A stretch of 64,000 nt of DNA from Phyllostachys edulis (GCA_036346405.1 CM070550.1:16960115-17024114), one strand, 5' to 3'. Numbered from the stretch's first letter, positions 24,541 to 34,700 are shown. Notes: a model not told the origin generated them from the sequence alone. Numbers and translations: made by a program.

Positions 24541-24546
24541 CACGTG
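24541..24546 (+). promoter_or_regulatory. G-box CACGTG
   Basis: A second CACGTG, about 1.1 kb upstream of the GEM-like ATG. Support comes only from motif recurrence with 24105, 24881 and the ABRE at 25059. Confidence 0.3.
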
Positions 24547-24880
24547 ACGACGAGCAGGCGTGTCATTGAGCAACTATGAAATGAGCAAGGACCAACAATG
24601 AACGCATTAAATGGCAGTGCTATTTGGCTGTGCTGATTCACGTTGGGACGCTTCGCCTGGCTGATCGGCGCGACAGCACCGAGGGATTGGCGGTAGTAAT
24701 TCGCTATGGCGAATCACGCAAAGACTTTTTGTCTCCCTGAGAACAGGGTGTAAGTCACGCGGGCCTGACAGCATTAAATGCCGCTCCAGCTCTGCGAGAG
24801 CAGCCCGTGCGAGAGCAGTGCCTCAACGGGGTGCGTGGCAGCTCGCAGAAGAGCGGGCGGAAGGCAAAGCACCTGAATGA

Positions 24881-24886
24881 CACGTG
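24881..24886 (+). promoter_or_regulatory. G-box CACGTG
   Basis: A third CACGTG, about 770 bp upstream of the GEM-like ATG. Confidence 0.35.
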
Positions 24887-25058
24887 CGAAAACAGGATCG
24901 GGAGTTATTCCCGCCAAACACGGGGAGGCGATGATTTCTAGCGCCCTTATAGAGAGTCACAAGCGCGTGTGATCCCAGGTGTCCAAATCGATCAGACGGA
25001 GGCAAGGGCACGCGATCGCCGGTGCCAAACCTGATTGGACAGCCCACCGAACGAAGCG

Positions 25059-25065
25059 ACGTGGC
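25059..25065 (+). promoter_or_regulatory. ABRE core ACGTGGC
   Basis: ACGTGGC is the classic abscisic-acid response element core and lies about 600 bp upstream of a gene whose family includes ABA-responsive members. Regulation is inferred. Confidence 0.4.
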
Positions 25066-25657
25066 AAGAGACGAATATGAAACCACACGAGACAAGGACA
25101 GAGTCTTAGCTCGATTGGCTTGGAGCGTGGGTGAACGCTCAGTCTGTCTGGGTTCAGTCTTCTGGGATTGTACTCGCATGCCTCACCTGAATAATTAGAA
25201 TATGGTATACACGCATACGTGTTCAGTGAAAAATTACGTATCCGCGATCTGTGAGACCTCAATGTCTTCACAAAATTCATAGTGTGGGTAAGAGAATGTA
25301 CACGCATGCAGATACTTATGGTGATGTGAGTAAGGTATGAGTTAAACGTGTGTATCTAGCTTGTAGCGTTTCAAGATAAACCACAAGGGGGCATATCTCG
25401 GTCTCGGAAGAATCCTATGCCGTACCAATTGGAGTGGGTGGCTGAGGCCAACGTACACGCCGTTCCCTTCCCTTGGCCAAGTAAAGTATAGTAAACGCGC
25501 GAGAGAGCAGAACATTCGCCTCCTCGCCACTACCTCCGACCGATTCGATTCCGCACATCGGCGTCATAATCCCTCCCTGGTGAATCGGCACAATCGAACA
25601 TTTCAATCCGTCGCTGGTCCAGACTTCATTTGCGTGTCGGATTGGTTAGCTCCGGTC

Positions 25658-26699
25658 ATGGCGTCGTCGTGGGCGTCTGCGTCCGCTCCGGCGCCCGGGT
25701 ACCCGGTACACCCTCGCGGCAACCAGGCCCCGCACCCGCAGTCGACCGCCGTCGCCGTCACGGCGGCGAGCAACGGCCAGGGCAACGCCTACGTGCTCGT
25801 CGCCCCGATCAGCGCGTCCCCGTCCACCTTCCAGTGTGCGTATACCAAAGCATCCTCATCTTGGTTGATCCCTCTATCTTTTGCTCGCCGGCGCAGTGCA
25901 TTACGGGCTCGTTTTCTTGCTTCGATCGGTGCGTTGCAGCCATCACGAAGGCGCTGGGCCGGTACGGCAAGCTGCTGGAGGACGGCACCCGCAAGGCCGC
26001 CAACACCACCGGCGGCATCTGGCACCACCGTACGGACACATCCTCTCTCTGTCTCGATTTGTCATGCACACACACGCACTGATACATATGCTTTTCGTGG
26101 TGATGATCTCCGCTTCGGAGACAGTTCGGACGGCGCCGAACATGGCGGACGCGGCGGTGGCGAGGCTGGCGCAGGGGACGAAGGTGTACGCGGAGGGTGG
26201 GCACGACAGGGTGTTCCACCAGACGTTCGGGGGCGTGCCCGGGGAGCAGCTCCGCAAGGCCTACGCCTGCTACCTCTCTACCTCCTCCGGCCCCCTCATC
26301 GGCACGCTCTACCTCTCCACCGCGCGCCTCGCCTTCTGCAGCGACACCCCGCTCTCCTACCACGGCCCCGCCGCACAGCCGCCCGAGCCCATGTACTACA
26401 AGGCAAGTAGTTGCTCTCTACTCTTTAGTGCCTCACATTCAGCTTCAATCCAGTTACTAACTGACCAATGCACATAGCTAGCTGCAAGTTCTTCCATGAC
26501 TAACCTGGAGATCGACTTGCAGGTGGTGCTTCCCCTGAATCAGGTGAAGTCAGTGAACCCTTCTGCCAGCATATGGAACCAGGCCGAGAGGTACATCCAG
26601 ATCACGACCATGGACAACCACGAGTTCTGGTTCATGGGGTTCGTGTCCTACGACAAGGCTCTCAAGAACCTCTACGAGGCCCTGCAGCGCCGTACGTGA
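25658..26699 (+). CDS. GEM-like GRAM-domain protein, four exons, intact
   Basis: The exons are 25658-25835, 25940-26029, 26125-26402 and 26523-26699, giving 240 residues and a TGA stop. The start is the ATG in GGTCATGGCG. Residues 1-45 are Ala/Pro-rich, followed by NAYVLVAP. Residues 61-90 form a helix (KALGRYGKLLEDGTRKA) and 113-195 a GRAM domain with AEGGHDRVFHQTF, YACYLSTSSGPLIGTLYLST and RLAFCSD. The end EFWFMGFVSYDKALKNL is diagnostic of the GEM/GER family. That family includes Arabidopsis GEM and ABA-responsive members; GRAM domains bind lipids. Introns 1 and 2 are GT-AG; intron 3 needs a GC donor (AAG|GCAAGT). Length is normal for the family and no stop or shift is seen, so this is very likely a live host gene in the midst of transposons. 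Its exact orthologue was not assigned. Confidence 0.92.
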
Positions 26700-26886
26700 T
26701 GCCCACGGTCACCACTGCAGCTAAGTTCCAGTTCGATCCTACAAGTCTACAGCTGCTGGGTGTGTACTTCTTTCATGCACTGTAGTAAGTTGTAACTTGC
26801 TGCATCGTCTTAGTTCTTGTAATTCTGGAATATGACACTAAAAAAAATATGATGCTTTGTGTTATCAGTGTAGAACGCTGAATATA

Positions 26887-26892
26887 AATAAA
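26887..26892 (+). terminator. Polyadenylation signal AATAAA of GEM-like gene
   Basis: AATAAA occurs 188 bp after the stop, a usual plant 3' UTR length. Plant signals are loose, so this is a candidate only. Confidence 0.4.
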
Positions 26893-27003
26893 GAAAACTA
26901 TAGCCCTCACAAAGTACTATTTCATCATTCGTCCCTGGATACAGTAGTACTAGCATTTAGGTATGTTTCTCATATCAGCCTCTGCCCTTGCATTACAGAG
27001 TGG

Positions 27004-27852
27004 CAATGGCAGAGCGAGGATTTTGATAATGTGGGTGTGAACTTAAGACACATTCGTTCTAACACAAGTTCAAATGACATAGTACATAAGTTCAAATAGG
27101 TCAAATTACACCTTCGCACTATAACCAACATCACAAAAATATTTTTAGAAAATTACAACTTGATACGACGTTCCTTCATGATTTGAAAGCGATTGATGAC
27201 AACATCATCACTAACTTGTAGAAAAAATTCACGCTCAATATACGTAACTAAGCAACATTCAAGTATTGTTCACCCATGCTATTTCTTAACTTATTCTTTA
27301 CATGATTCATTGCCGAAAATACCCTCTCTACACTTTTAGTAGCCACAGGAAGGATCAATACCAATTTGAGCAGCAAATAAACAAGTTTATAGCGATCATG
27401 CTTCTTTGTCTCAACAAGTTTAATAGAGTGCTCACTGAGATTCTCCACTTCTCGAAACCTTGTATCTTGATGTATGTCCTCGGGGTCGAGACTCAAGGGG
27501 CGCAATCGGCGCGTCAAGATCAAGATCGTCGGCGCAGAAGCTAGAAGTGGCGCCAGAGCGCCGTGATGCGCCGATACCACGATGAGCTGCCGGCCGCGCC
27601 CCTGCGCTACTGCCAGAGAGCCTGGATGGGCAGATGGCACTTAGGCATAACGCCTCCTTGACTAGTTGAATTGGGCTTGATTCTCGTATTCTGTTGGGTC
27701 TAATGCTAAATGGGCTGTCAGGAGTTGAGAAGTATGTATGTTAGTATGTATAGTGTATGCTTTATGTATTAAGAGGGGTATATATCAGTTTTTTGTGCAA
27801 AAATTTTAGGGTGCAACTGCACCCCCATGCCTCTACTCTGCCTCCGCCACTG
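27004..27852 (-). mobile_element. Deleted Tip100-like hAT transposon (849 bp)
   Basis: The right end read inward is CAGTGGCGGAGGCAGAG, the terminal type of Tip100-like hATs, and the left end is CAATGGCAGAGCGAGGA. Flanking 8-mers are CAGAGTGG (26996-27003) and TAGAGTGG (27853-27860), one transition apart, which fits the 8-bp hAT duplication. Inside is only the C-terminal part of a transposase on minus, so most of the gene has been deleted. It lies just downstream of the GEM-like gene. Confidence 0.8.
27130..27470 (-). pseudogene. hAT transposase C-terminal dimerisation domain
   Basis: The minus frame reads KLVYLLLKLVLILPVATKSV and then ERVFSAMNHVKNKLRN, the hATC dimerisation signature of TTF-type zinc-finger hAT proteins. 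The catalytic core and BED/TTF finger are missing. The open frame extends to 27640, but its upstream half has no hAT similarity and probably joins other sequence by deletion. After LNVA a stop ends the frame near 27248, and conserved-looking sequence goes on in other frames. Confidence 0.8.
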
Positions 27853-27895
27853 TAGAGTGGTAACCGTTGTAGCTACAAGGCATAACCTTTTATCC

Positions 27896-28266
27896 GAATT
27901 TTTTAATATTAATTAATCATTTTTTATTTTATTTTAAAGTTAACCTCTGGCGAACTTTATTTCCAATTCTGACCCCTTTGGTCACGACACGACTCGTGAC
28001 GTGACAAAACAACACTGCCACGCCAGCCCGTATCTAGACAAGCTCTTGTCACGCTACCACCCGTGGCGTGACAGTGTTGTTTGGTCACGCCACGACCAGT
28101 AGCGTGACAAAAGTGCTATTTTAGCGAACTTATCCTATAGTGTGACAATGTTGTTTTGTCACATTACGGGTGGTGGCGTGACCAAAGGGGTCAGAATTGG
28201 AAATAAAGTTCGCCAGGGTTAACTTTAAAATAAATTTTTTAAAAAGGATTAATTAATAAAAAAGTT
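27896..28266. mobile_element. Fold-back Mutator-type MITE, 371 bp
   Basis: It is flanked by a perfect 10-bp direct repeat CCTTTTATCC (27886-27895 and 28267-28276). About 95 bp at each end are inverted copies, for example GGCGAACTTTATTTCCAATT near 27950 and its reverse complement near 28210. The duplication length fits the Mutator superfamily. There is no coding capacity. The centre holds four 25-bp palindromes of the form GTCACG...CGTGAC. Confidence 0.8.
27981..28182. repeat. Four 25-bp GTCAC...GTGAC palindromes
   Basis: Units at 27981-28005, 28048-28072, 28084-28108 and 28158-28182 are all exactly 25 bp. Each begins GTCAC and ends GTGAC, with variable middles. Confidence 0.75.
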
Positions 28267-28276
28267 CCTTTTATCC

Positions 28277-28325
28277 CCGAGAGGACCAGGCAAAAGAGGA
28301 GTCGAAGGTGAGTATATGGAAGGCC

Positions 28326-28421
<96 letters not shown>

Positions 28422-28575
28422 GCAATTTCCCATCATGCCCCTTGGCCATATGTGTAAAGGAAGGGCATTTAGGTACATTCCTATTGAGTACAATATGATA
28501 ATTTGATAAATATATATGTACATATTCCCTAGGGTCCCTATATATCCTCGACGGCCCTAAGGGCTGGGAATCCTT
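28277..28575 (+). repeat. Dispersed repeat copy A (also at 46277)
   Basis: GAGAGGACCAGGCAAAAG to about 28575 matches 46277-46540 closely, for example GGCATTTAGGTACATTCCTA and AATATGATAATTTGATAAAT. It resembles part of an LTR or untranslated leader but carries no gene. The MITE above is inserted at its left edge, and the TA/GA microsatellite interrupts it. Confidence 0.65.
28329..28421. repeat. (TA)n-(GA)n microsatellite
   Basis: About 70 bp of pure TA dinucleotides run directly into about 22 bp of GA dinucleotides. The related copy at 46380 has only a short GA-rich stretch, so the expansion is specific to this copy. Confidence 0.95.
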
Positions 28576-28764
28576 GTGACACTCCTCTCTTGAGAAGCTC
28601 CGAGGCCACGAGGGGCGAGCGGATGCGGCTGATTGTTGCCTCGGTCTCTCAGGAGTCGGGATATCCAAAGTCCTTGGGTGATGATGATGCGAAAGCCACC
28701 CCACTGAGCGTCCTTGAGGCGGGCATCGCTCTCCTTACCGAAGCGGTGCCGTCATCGAGCCGCC
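28576..28764 (+). other. Retroelement-like remnant left of second Gypsy element
   Basis: GC-rich sequence with no intact frame. If the Gypsy element 28765-39700 is removed, it joins 39701 onward, which has similar composition, so both sides are probably one older remnant. Confidence 0.4.
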
Positions 28765-29444
28765 TATAACGTCCCAGTTTTTCTGAGCTTTTTGAATTTT
28801 CAAAATAAAAATAATCATTTGGTTTTGTTGGAGTTCTAAAGATTAACTTGAGATTTTGGAATTAAAGGTGTTTAAAATGACTAAATCAAACTTCAATTAA
28901 TTCAAAATTTGGTTTGTTTTGTGTTTGCTGGAGTTCTCGGGTGTTCAACCTCCCCTTTCTCTGTTCGTCTAGACCTCCCTCTCGTTTGGACCTCCCCTTT
29001 CTCTGTTCGTCCAGACCTCCCTCTCATTTGGACATCCCTTTCTGTGTTCGTCCAGACCTCCCTCTTGTTTGGACCTCCCCCTCTGTCCAGACCTCCCTCT
29101 CGTTCGGACCCCCCAGTCCAGTCCTCCTGGGTGGTCCTAGGAGACCACCCCTTTGGTCACGACCTCCTCTTTGGTCACGACCTCCTCGTTGGTCACAACC
29201 TCCCCTTTGGTTGGACCACCTTCCCGAGTTTTGTCTAGCCCCACCTGTTAGCCCTACTCACCGTCTTCTTCCTTCCATCGCGTCACTACTGATGCCAAAG
29301 TACTAGCGCATTAAATGCTATCACTTCTGCAGTACCCATTCTCCCTCTTGTCTCCTCCCCTACCTGTCCCCATCTCCTCCTTCACCTACCCTTGAACTTG
29401 TGCACCTCCGAGTCTCTCAGCGACTCTCCCCGTCTCCTCCAGGC

Positions 29445-29451
29445 TATAAAA
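29445..29451 (+). promoter_or_regulatory. TATA box of long 5' LTR
   Basis: TATAAAA in CCAGGCTATAAAAGCCTGAG corresponds in position to TATATAA at 56826 in the related solo LTR. Confidence 0.65.
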
Positions 29452-29617
29452 GCCTGAGCAGCTCTCTTTCATTTCCTTTTTCCTCACCCAACTCTCTTGC
29501 TCTCGCCCAGTTCCTCTGTGCTTCGAGTTTCGCCAGAGATCGCCGGAGCACCTGTGCCGTCTCCTCCTCGCCGCTGAAGAGTTCGCCGGAGCGCCCGCAC
29601 CCTTCGCCATTCTCCTC

Positions 29618-29620
29618 CAG

Positions 29621-29663
<43 letters not shown>
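29618..29663 (+). repeat. (CT)n microsatellite in LTR
   Basis: A nearly pure CT run. The copy in the 3' LTR (about 37772-37808) is shorter and interrupted. Confidence 0.9.
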
Positions 29664-29665
<2 letters not shown>

Positions 29666-31561
29666 GGTGAGTTTCCCCGTGCCTTGTTCTCTTCCCTTAT
29701 CCCTACGACCACGTTGCATAGTCGTATCCTTTTGTATTCTTCGTACGACCACATTGAGTGGTCGTATCCTTCATTGGACCTCCTCAGGACCCCCCCCTCC
29801 TCGTTGGACATCCTCCTAGTTGGACCTCCTCCTAGTTGGACCTCCTCCCGACTCGTTGGACCTCTTCCCAAGAGCCTGATGCTAATTCATCTTAATTCAA
29901 TGCCTTTCTTTTGGTTCTAGTTTGGTAGTTTTTGGTTTCTGTTTGGTTTTGTTGTATTTATTTGGCTCTTTTCGCATGTGTATATTCCGGCTTCTCTGAA
30001 GAGTTCTTGGGCCCGACGACCTGTACCGAAGAACCTTAGCTCTTAAACGAAGGCAAGTCGTAGACCTTTGATCATGTCGTACCCAGTTTGCAAAATTATA
30101 TTGTTTTAGACCAACATGCATGGCTAATTGTATAAAAATGGTTTAGGAAAATAGCTAAATAGCTACTCAACAGTATGACTCCTTGAACACTTGTGTTTAA
30201 CATGTTGACATGTACCCTTGGACACCATAGCTTGGGTAATCTTAGTTGGACGTCTTTGAAATACCAGCATGGGTGCGTATATTGCTTAGACCTGCTTTAG
30301 TTATGCGAAGTCTCTCGATCACATGATTCAATGATGATGAATTTGACTTAATGATATATGGAATTGTGGCACGGCCACTGTTGTTAAAAGATGTTGTGTC
30401 ATGACTAGGGTGGTCATTTGGCCGGGTTGAACCCAAAATGTTTTATACTCGGGCGAGTGATCGTGCAGTAAAGGGGGTCCAGGAAGCACATTGAGATGTG
30501 GTTGTCTCGCCTGAGTAGTCCCTAAGGACTTAACCTTGCAAGCCATTGATCTGGGCCATACCGTGCAACCACAAGTTCATTATAGGGTGGACCTGGCCAA
30601 CTAATTAGTAATGTTTTGAGTCGGTTCTGTTTTGAATAAGAATAGCGCAAGAGGGGAGCACGAAGGCGAAACCTTAGCAAGCGGAACCGAGTCCAAACAT
30701 AGCTTTGTAAAGGCCGTGTCACGTGCTCTAGACTGCTTACCCAAGGTAATGAGCAGGGGCATTGACGGGTGCCCAACCATCTAGGGAGGTTGTGTCTTGT
30801 GGATCAAGCTGTACAACCTCTACAGAGTGTAAAACTATTCGAATAGCTGTGTCCCCAGTTATGGACAATGCCTAGTGATTTCACGCAAGGGGTAGATTTT
30901 CCCAAAAATATGGTCTTGGTTGGTTCCGAGTAGTCTGGGAAGTGAACAGGGTGTTTACGAGAGGTCTAGGAAGTGAACAGGGTGTTCACGAGTTGTTTCA
31001 AAGAAACTTGATTACTTATGTAGTAGCCTTTTAACTTGTGCTTTGCAATCTACTTACTGTATTTCCAGTCAATTCTTCTTTCTGCAAAGTAACCATAAAG
31101 CTATCCTTGTCAAGCCTAGCATGAATATTATTTGCATACATTTCTCTATGACTTGCTGAATATATTCAAAGTACTCACGGCTTTATGCCTCTGGTTGATC
31201 AGTCGCTGAAGAGGACCCAGGGAGCTCTAAGCTCTTTGAAGAGGAGGTCTTCGAAGACTAGGCATGCTAGGAGACATCCTCCACTTGATTGCCTGTGTGC
31301 ATGTCGAATGGCTTCCGCGCAAGCGTTTTGTTTTCCGCTGCGAGCTCTTTTGTTGTAAGCCCTGTGCAGCTGACCTTGTAAAACCTTGACCATAAGGTCT
31401 TTTGCTTCTATTAATATTAATTTGTCTGCTTCTTCTATAGTTGATTGTATGGTTTTTGATTACATCGGTGTTGAAACTGTGTGAGCTAGCTACTGATCAT
31501 AGGACTAGTTCGGAATACATAGAGGGTCTCGGGGGTTGTTTACCCGGGGACCCGACAGCGG

Positions 31562-31573
31562 TGGTATTAGGGC
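31562..31573 (+). other. Primer-binding site, Met-tRNA type, degenerate
   Basis: TGGTATTAGGGC lies four bases after the LTR end and matches the usual initiator-Met site TGGTATCAGAGC at 10 of 12 positions. Both differences are transitions. Confidence 0.7.
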
Positions 31574-32099
31574 CATATTGACTGTAGGACGTAACCTTAG
31601 TTAGTATGGTCGTTTTAGTCAAGAGTTTCAAATTTTATTTTATAAATCAAACCAACAGAGTAACGTGAGTAGTTATTCTTCTCTTATCTTATTCTAATCT
31701 GTTCTCATCTTAATCTAATCTCTTCACACCTCATTCTTAGATTCTTACACCTTATCCCTTCTGAACTTTGTTTTCAAATTTAATTAGATCCCTCTCATCT
31801 CGATAATCTCAATTGGATCGAGCTTCGCTTTAAGTCGACCTCCTAGATAAGTTAGATTAGAAGTGCTGAAGCAAAGCTGCCCATCTTAGCTCCAGTATCG
31901 TTTAGTCCAGTAATTAGGATCTTCGGTTTGAGTTTTGTTGCCTCTTAATAGCTCTCCGGCTATTCGCTCGTTGGGTTTAACCGACTTTCCCTAGTTAGGT
32001 TATTCCATCTTTCTCCCTTGTTCTCGCTCACCTTTGTGTTTTTCCCTCTTACCTTGTGTGCTTTCTTCTCCTCATCTATTAAGCCTGGGAAGATTCATG

Positions 32100-32161
32100 G
32101 AGATGGTCCAGATCCACAACTCAGCAAGTCGAGATGGTCCAGATCCACAACTCAGCAAGTC
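32100..32161 (+). repeat. 31-bp perfect tandem duplication at gag start
   Basis: The units 32100-32130 and 32131-32161 are identical (GAGATGGTCCAGATCCACAA...). As 31 is not a multiple of three, it shifts the frame between the two ATG codons. Confidence 0.9.
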
Positions 32162-33290
32162 AAGATGATCCAGTGGATCCCTCCACACAGCCACCACCAC
32201 CTCCTCCAGCCGCAACCACAGATCAGGGTTTGGGTCAGTTCATGGCAGCCCAGACACAGCTGATGCATGCAATGATGCAGAACATGAACCAGATGATGAC
32301 CCAACAAAACAAGACAACTGCCGCTCTTCTCGCAATGCTGAACCAGAACCACCAAGCAGCTGCCATGCCACCACCGCCACCACCAATTATCCCCCAGTCA
32401 AGACTGGCAAACTTCATGAGGATCCGACCACCTACGTTCTCCAGCTCCTCCGAGCCATTGGACGCAGATGATTGGCTGCGCTCAACTGAAAAGAAGCTTG
32501 CCATCACCTGGTGTGACAACCGTGAACAGGTTCTGTATGCTACACATCAGCTTGAAGGCACCACCGCGGAATGGTGGGAGAACTGCTGCGCCGCCCATGA
32601 AGACCACCAGAACATCAGTTGGGCCGAGTTTTATGAAGCCTTCCACCACTCCCATATTCCCGGTGGAAAGATATAGATGAAGAAGAATGAGTTCCGTGAG
32701 CTGTGCCAAGGAAACATGTCAGTGAGTGAATACCTCAATAAGTTCACTCAGCTCTCGCGTTATGCTCCAGAGGACGTCTCCACAGACGATGCACATCAGA
32801 AGCGTTTTAAGCGAGGACTCCACCCTAGCTTGAAGGTTCAAGTCGTTGGCAATGACTATACGGATTTTCAGCATCTGGTGAACAAAGTCATGCTTATAGA
32901 AGAGTCTCGTCGCTAGCTTGCAGAATTTCATAAGAGGAAGGCGATACAACATGGTACCCATCAAGGTCGTCCGCAGAGAGCCAGAACGAGTGCACAACCT
33001 CATGCCCGCTTTGCTCCTCCTATTGCTTCTAGGACCTCTGCAACAACACCTCACCCGGTTACTCCAGGTTTTCGTAGCCCCGACCACCACAACCAGCAGT
33101 CAAGAAGCCACAACCCTGCCGTAGGGATCACATGTTTCAACTATTATCAATTGGGACATTACGCCAGTAATTGTCCCTTGAAGCAAGGTCCATTACCTGC
33201 CCGATTCAGTTTGGGAGCTACTCCGACCAGGACCTCCATGCCAGTAGCAGGACGTGGAGCTCCTCAGGCTCCAGCTGCACCAGTTAAGAC
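32134..33290 (+). pseudogene. gag of second Gypsy element
   Basis: The frame from ATG 32134 has a Pro/Met/Gln-rich N-terminus (QTQLMHAMMQNMNQMMTQQN). The capsid segment follows, with RPPTFSSSSEPLDADDWLRS, ATHQLEGTTAEWWEN and, after a TAG at 32674-32676, FRELCQGNMSVSEYLNKFTQ. The zinc knuckle near 33130 reads CFNYYQLGHYASNC, where the second cysteine of the CCHC is tyrosine. A perfect 31-bp tandem duplication (32100-32161) covers the start region and puts two start codons in different frames. Several stops follow 32916. Gag would form the particle; this copy cannot. Confidence 0.85.
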
Positions 33291-33315
33291 CTCCTAGCCT
33301 TTTGGAAGAGGTCGT

Positions 33316-33924
33316 GTGAACCATGTCACGGTAGAGGAAGCCCAGACAGCCCCAGACGTCGTGCTGCGTAAGTTCCTAGTACATTCAGCACCTACTACTG
33401 TTTTGTTTGATTTTGGAGCTTCGCATTCATTTGTTTCTCGGATTTTTGCTGTAAAGCATCAGTTGAAGGTCTCAACTCTTAAAACCGCCTTGTTGGTTCA
33501 ATCCCCTGGTTCGGAGTTAAGTGCGAAGCAGGGTTGCCCACAAGTTAAGATGATCATAGAAGGGGTAAAATTTCTAGCCAACCTGATCATCATCGACACC
33601 AAGTCCTTAGATGTGATTTTGGGAATGGATTGGCTTACTGATCACCAAGCAATTTTGGATTGTGGTGGAAGAAGCATCACCTTGGTTAGTCCAGTTGGGA
33701 TTAAAGTAAAATTTGAAGCCTCCTCGGAGAAGCTTGAAGGAGCAGTGGTCTGCAGTGTCAAGGCTGTATCTTTAGAAGATGTGCCAGTGGTCAGTGAGTT
33801 TCTGGATGAGTTACCTGGAATGCCACCAAACAGAGACTTAGAGTTCGTCATCAACTTAGTTCACGAGGCGCACCAATTTCAAGAGACGCCATCATGCACT
33901 TTGTTGACAACTTGGTCGAGCTGA
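33316..33924 (+). pseudogene. Protease region of second Gypsy element
   Basis: The frame contains TTVLFDFGASHSFVS, where the retropepsin triad D-S/T-G has become D-F-G, and later DVILGMDWLTDHQAILDC, the usual second conserved block. It continues into the spacer before RT (DVPVVSEFLDELPGMPPNRD) and stops near 33922 after a frame change. The active-site change alone would abolish proteolysis. Confidence 0.87.
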
Positions 33925-33929
33925 AGAAG

Positions 33930-34700
33930 CAGATTGAGGAGATGCAAGTTAAAGGATTTGTCAGACCAAGTTCCTCACCTTAGGGAGCTCCAGTGATCTT
34001 TGTTGGAAAGAAGGACGGTACCCAGCGGATGTGTGTGGATTATCGCTCACTCAACGAGGTCACCATCAAGAACAAGTACCCTCTGCCCAGGATTGATGAT
34101 CTGTTCGATCAGTTGAAGGGAGCTGGAGTGTTCTTCAAGATAAACTTGAGGTCGGGATACCATCAATTGAAGATTTGCATAGAGGATATCCCCAAAACAG
34201 CTTTCTCAACCCATTATGGACTGTATGAGTACACGGTCATGTCTTTTGGATTGACCAATGCTCCTGCTTACTTTATGAACTTGATGAATAAAGTATTCAT
34301 GGAGTATATGGATAAGTTCGTCATAGTCTTTATTGACGACATTTTGGTATACTCTAAAAGTGAAGAAGAGCATGAAGAACACCTTCGCTTAGTCTTGAAC
34401 AAGCTTAGAGATCATCAACTCTATGCTAAATTCGACAAGTGTGAGTTTTGGATAAAGGAAGTCACCTTTTTGGGATACGTCTTGTCTGCAGAAGGAGTCG
34501 CCGTCAATCCTAGCAAGGTCAAGGATGTGCTCAACTGGGAGCAACCCAATTCAGTGCCTCAGATCAAAAGTTTTCTTGGAATGGCCGGTTACTACCGCAG
34601 GTTTATAAAAGGGTTCTCCAAAATAGCAAGACCTCTCACTCAGTTGCTGAAGAAGGACAAGAAGTATACTTGGACGCCAGAATGTGAGCAGAGTTTTTAA
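33930..34700 (+). pseudogene. Reverse transcriptase of second Gypsy element
   Basis: All RT blocks are present: KKDGTQRMCVDYRSLN, NKYPLPRIDDLFDQL, INLRSGYHQLKI, MSFGLTNAPAYFMNLMN and the catalytic FIDDILVYS near 34330, then YAKFDKCEFW and FLGMAGYYRRFIKGFS. Stops lie just upstream (TAG in CCTTAGGGAG near 33980) and at the end (TAA after CEQSF). Within the polymerase the frame is open for 235 residues, so it is the best-preserved enzyme of the element. Confidence 0.92.

Larger units (their letters stand above)
22341..25300 (-). other. Helitron-side flank and spacer, no clear gene
   Basis: Sequence resumes here after the right-hand AGGTG. A minus-strand frame at about 22555-22451 (MSTSVADLRSWNG...LCMIK) ends at a canonical-looking donor (AAG|GTGAGA). 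It could be an upstream exon of the interrupted Helitron gene, but no family motif confirms this. The remaining short frames (22600-24450) overlap on several strands and show no domain. From about 24000 the composition becomes less AT-rich and contains CACGTG and ACGTGGC motifs, probably the distal upstream region of the GEM-like gene. The Helitron 5' end was not located. Confidence 0.4.
28765..31557 (+). repeat. 5' LTR, 2.8 kb
   Basis: It begins TATAACGTCCCAG and ends GGACCCGACA. Related LTR starts are at 55859 and 63241. It holds degenerate GGACCTCCC/TCCAGACCTCCC repeats (about 28960-29230 and 29770-29870), TATAAAA at 29445, a CT microsatellite at 29618-29663 and the palindromes TACGACCA...TAGTCGTA near 29704-29766. 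Confidence 0.88.

Noticed and set aside
25342..25606. Minus-strand frames over the GEM-like leader
   Set aside because: They overlap the likely promoter and leader of the plus-strand gene and lack motifs.
28239..28704. Frames containing runs of Tyr-Ile
   Set aside because: These are only translations of the TA microsatellite.
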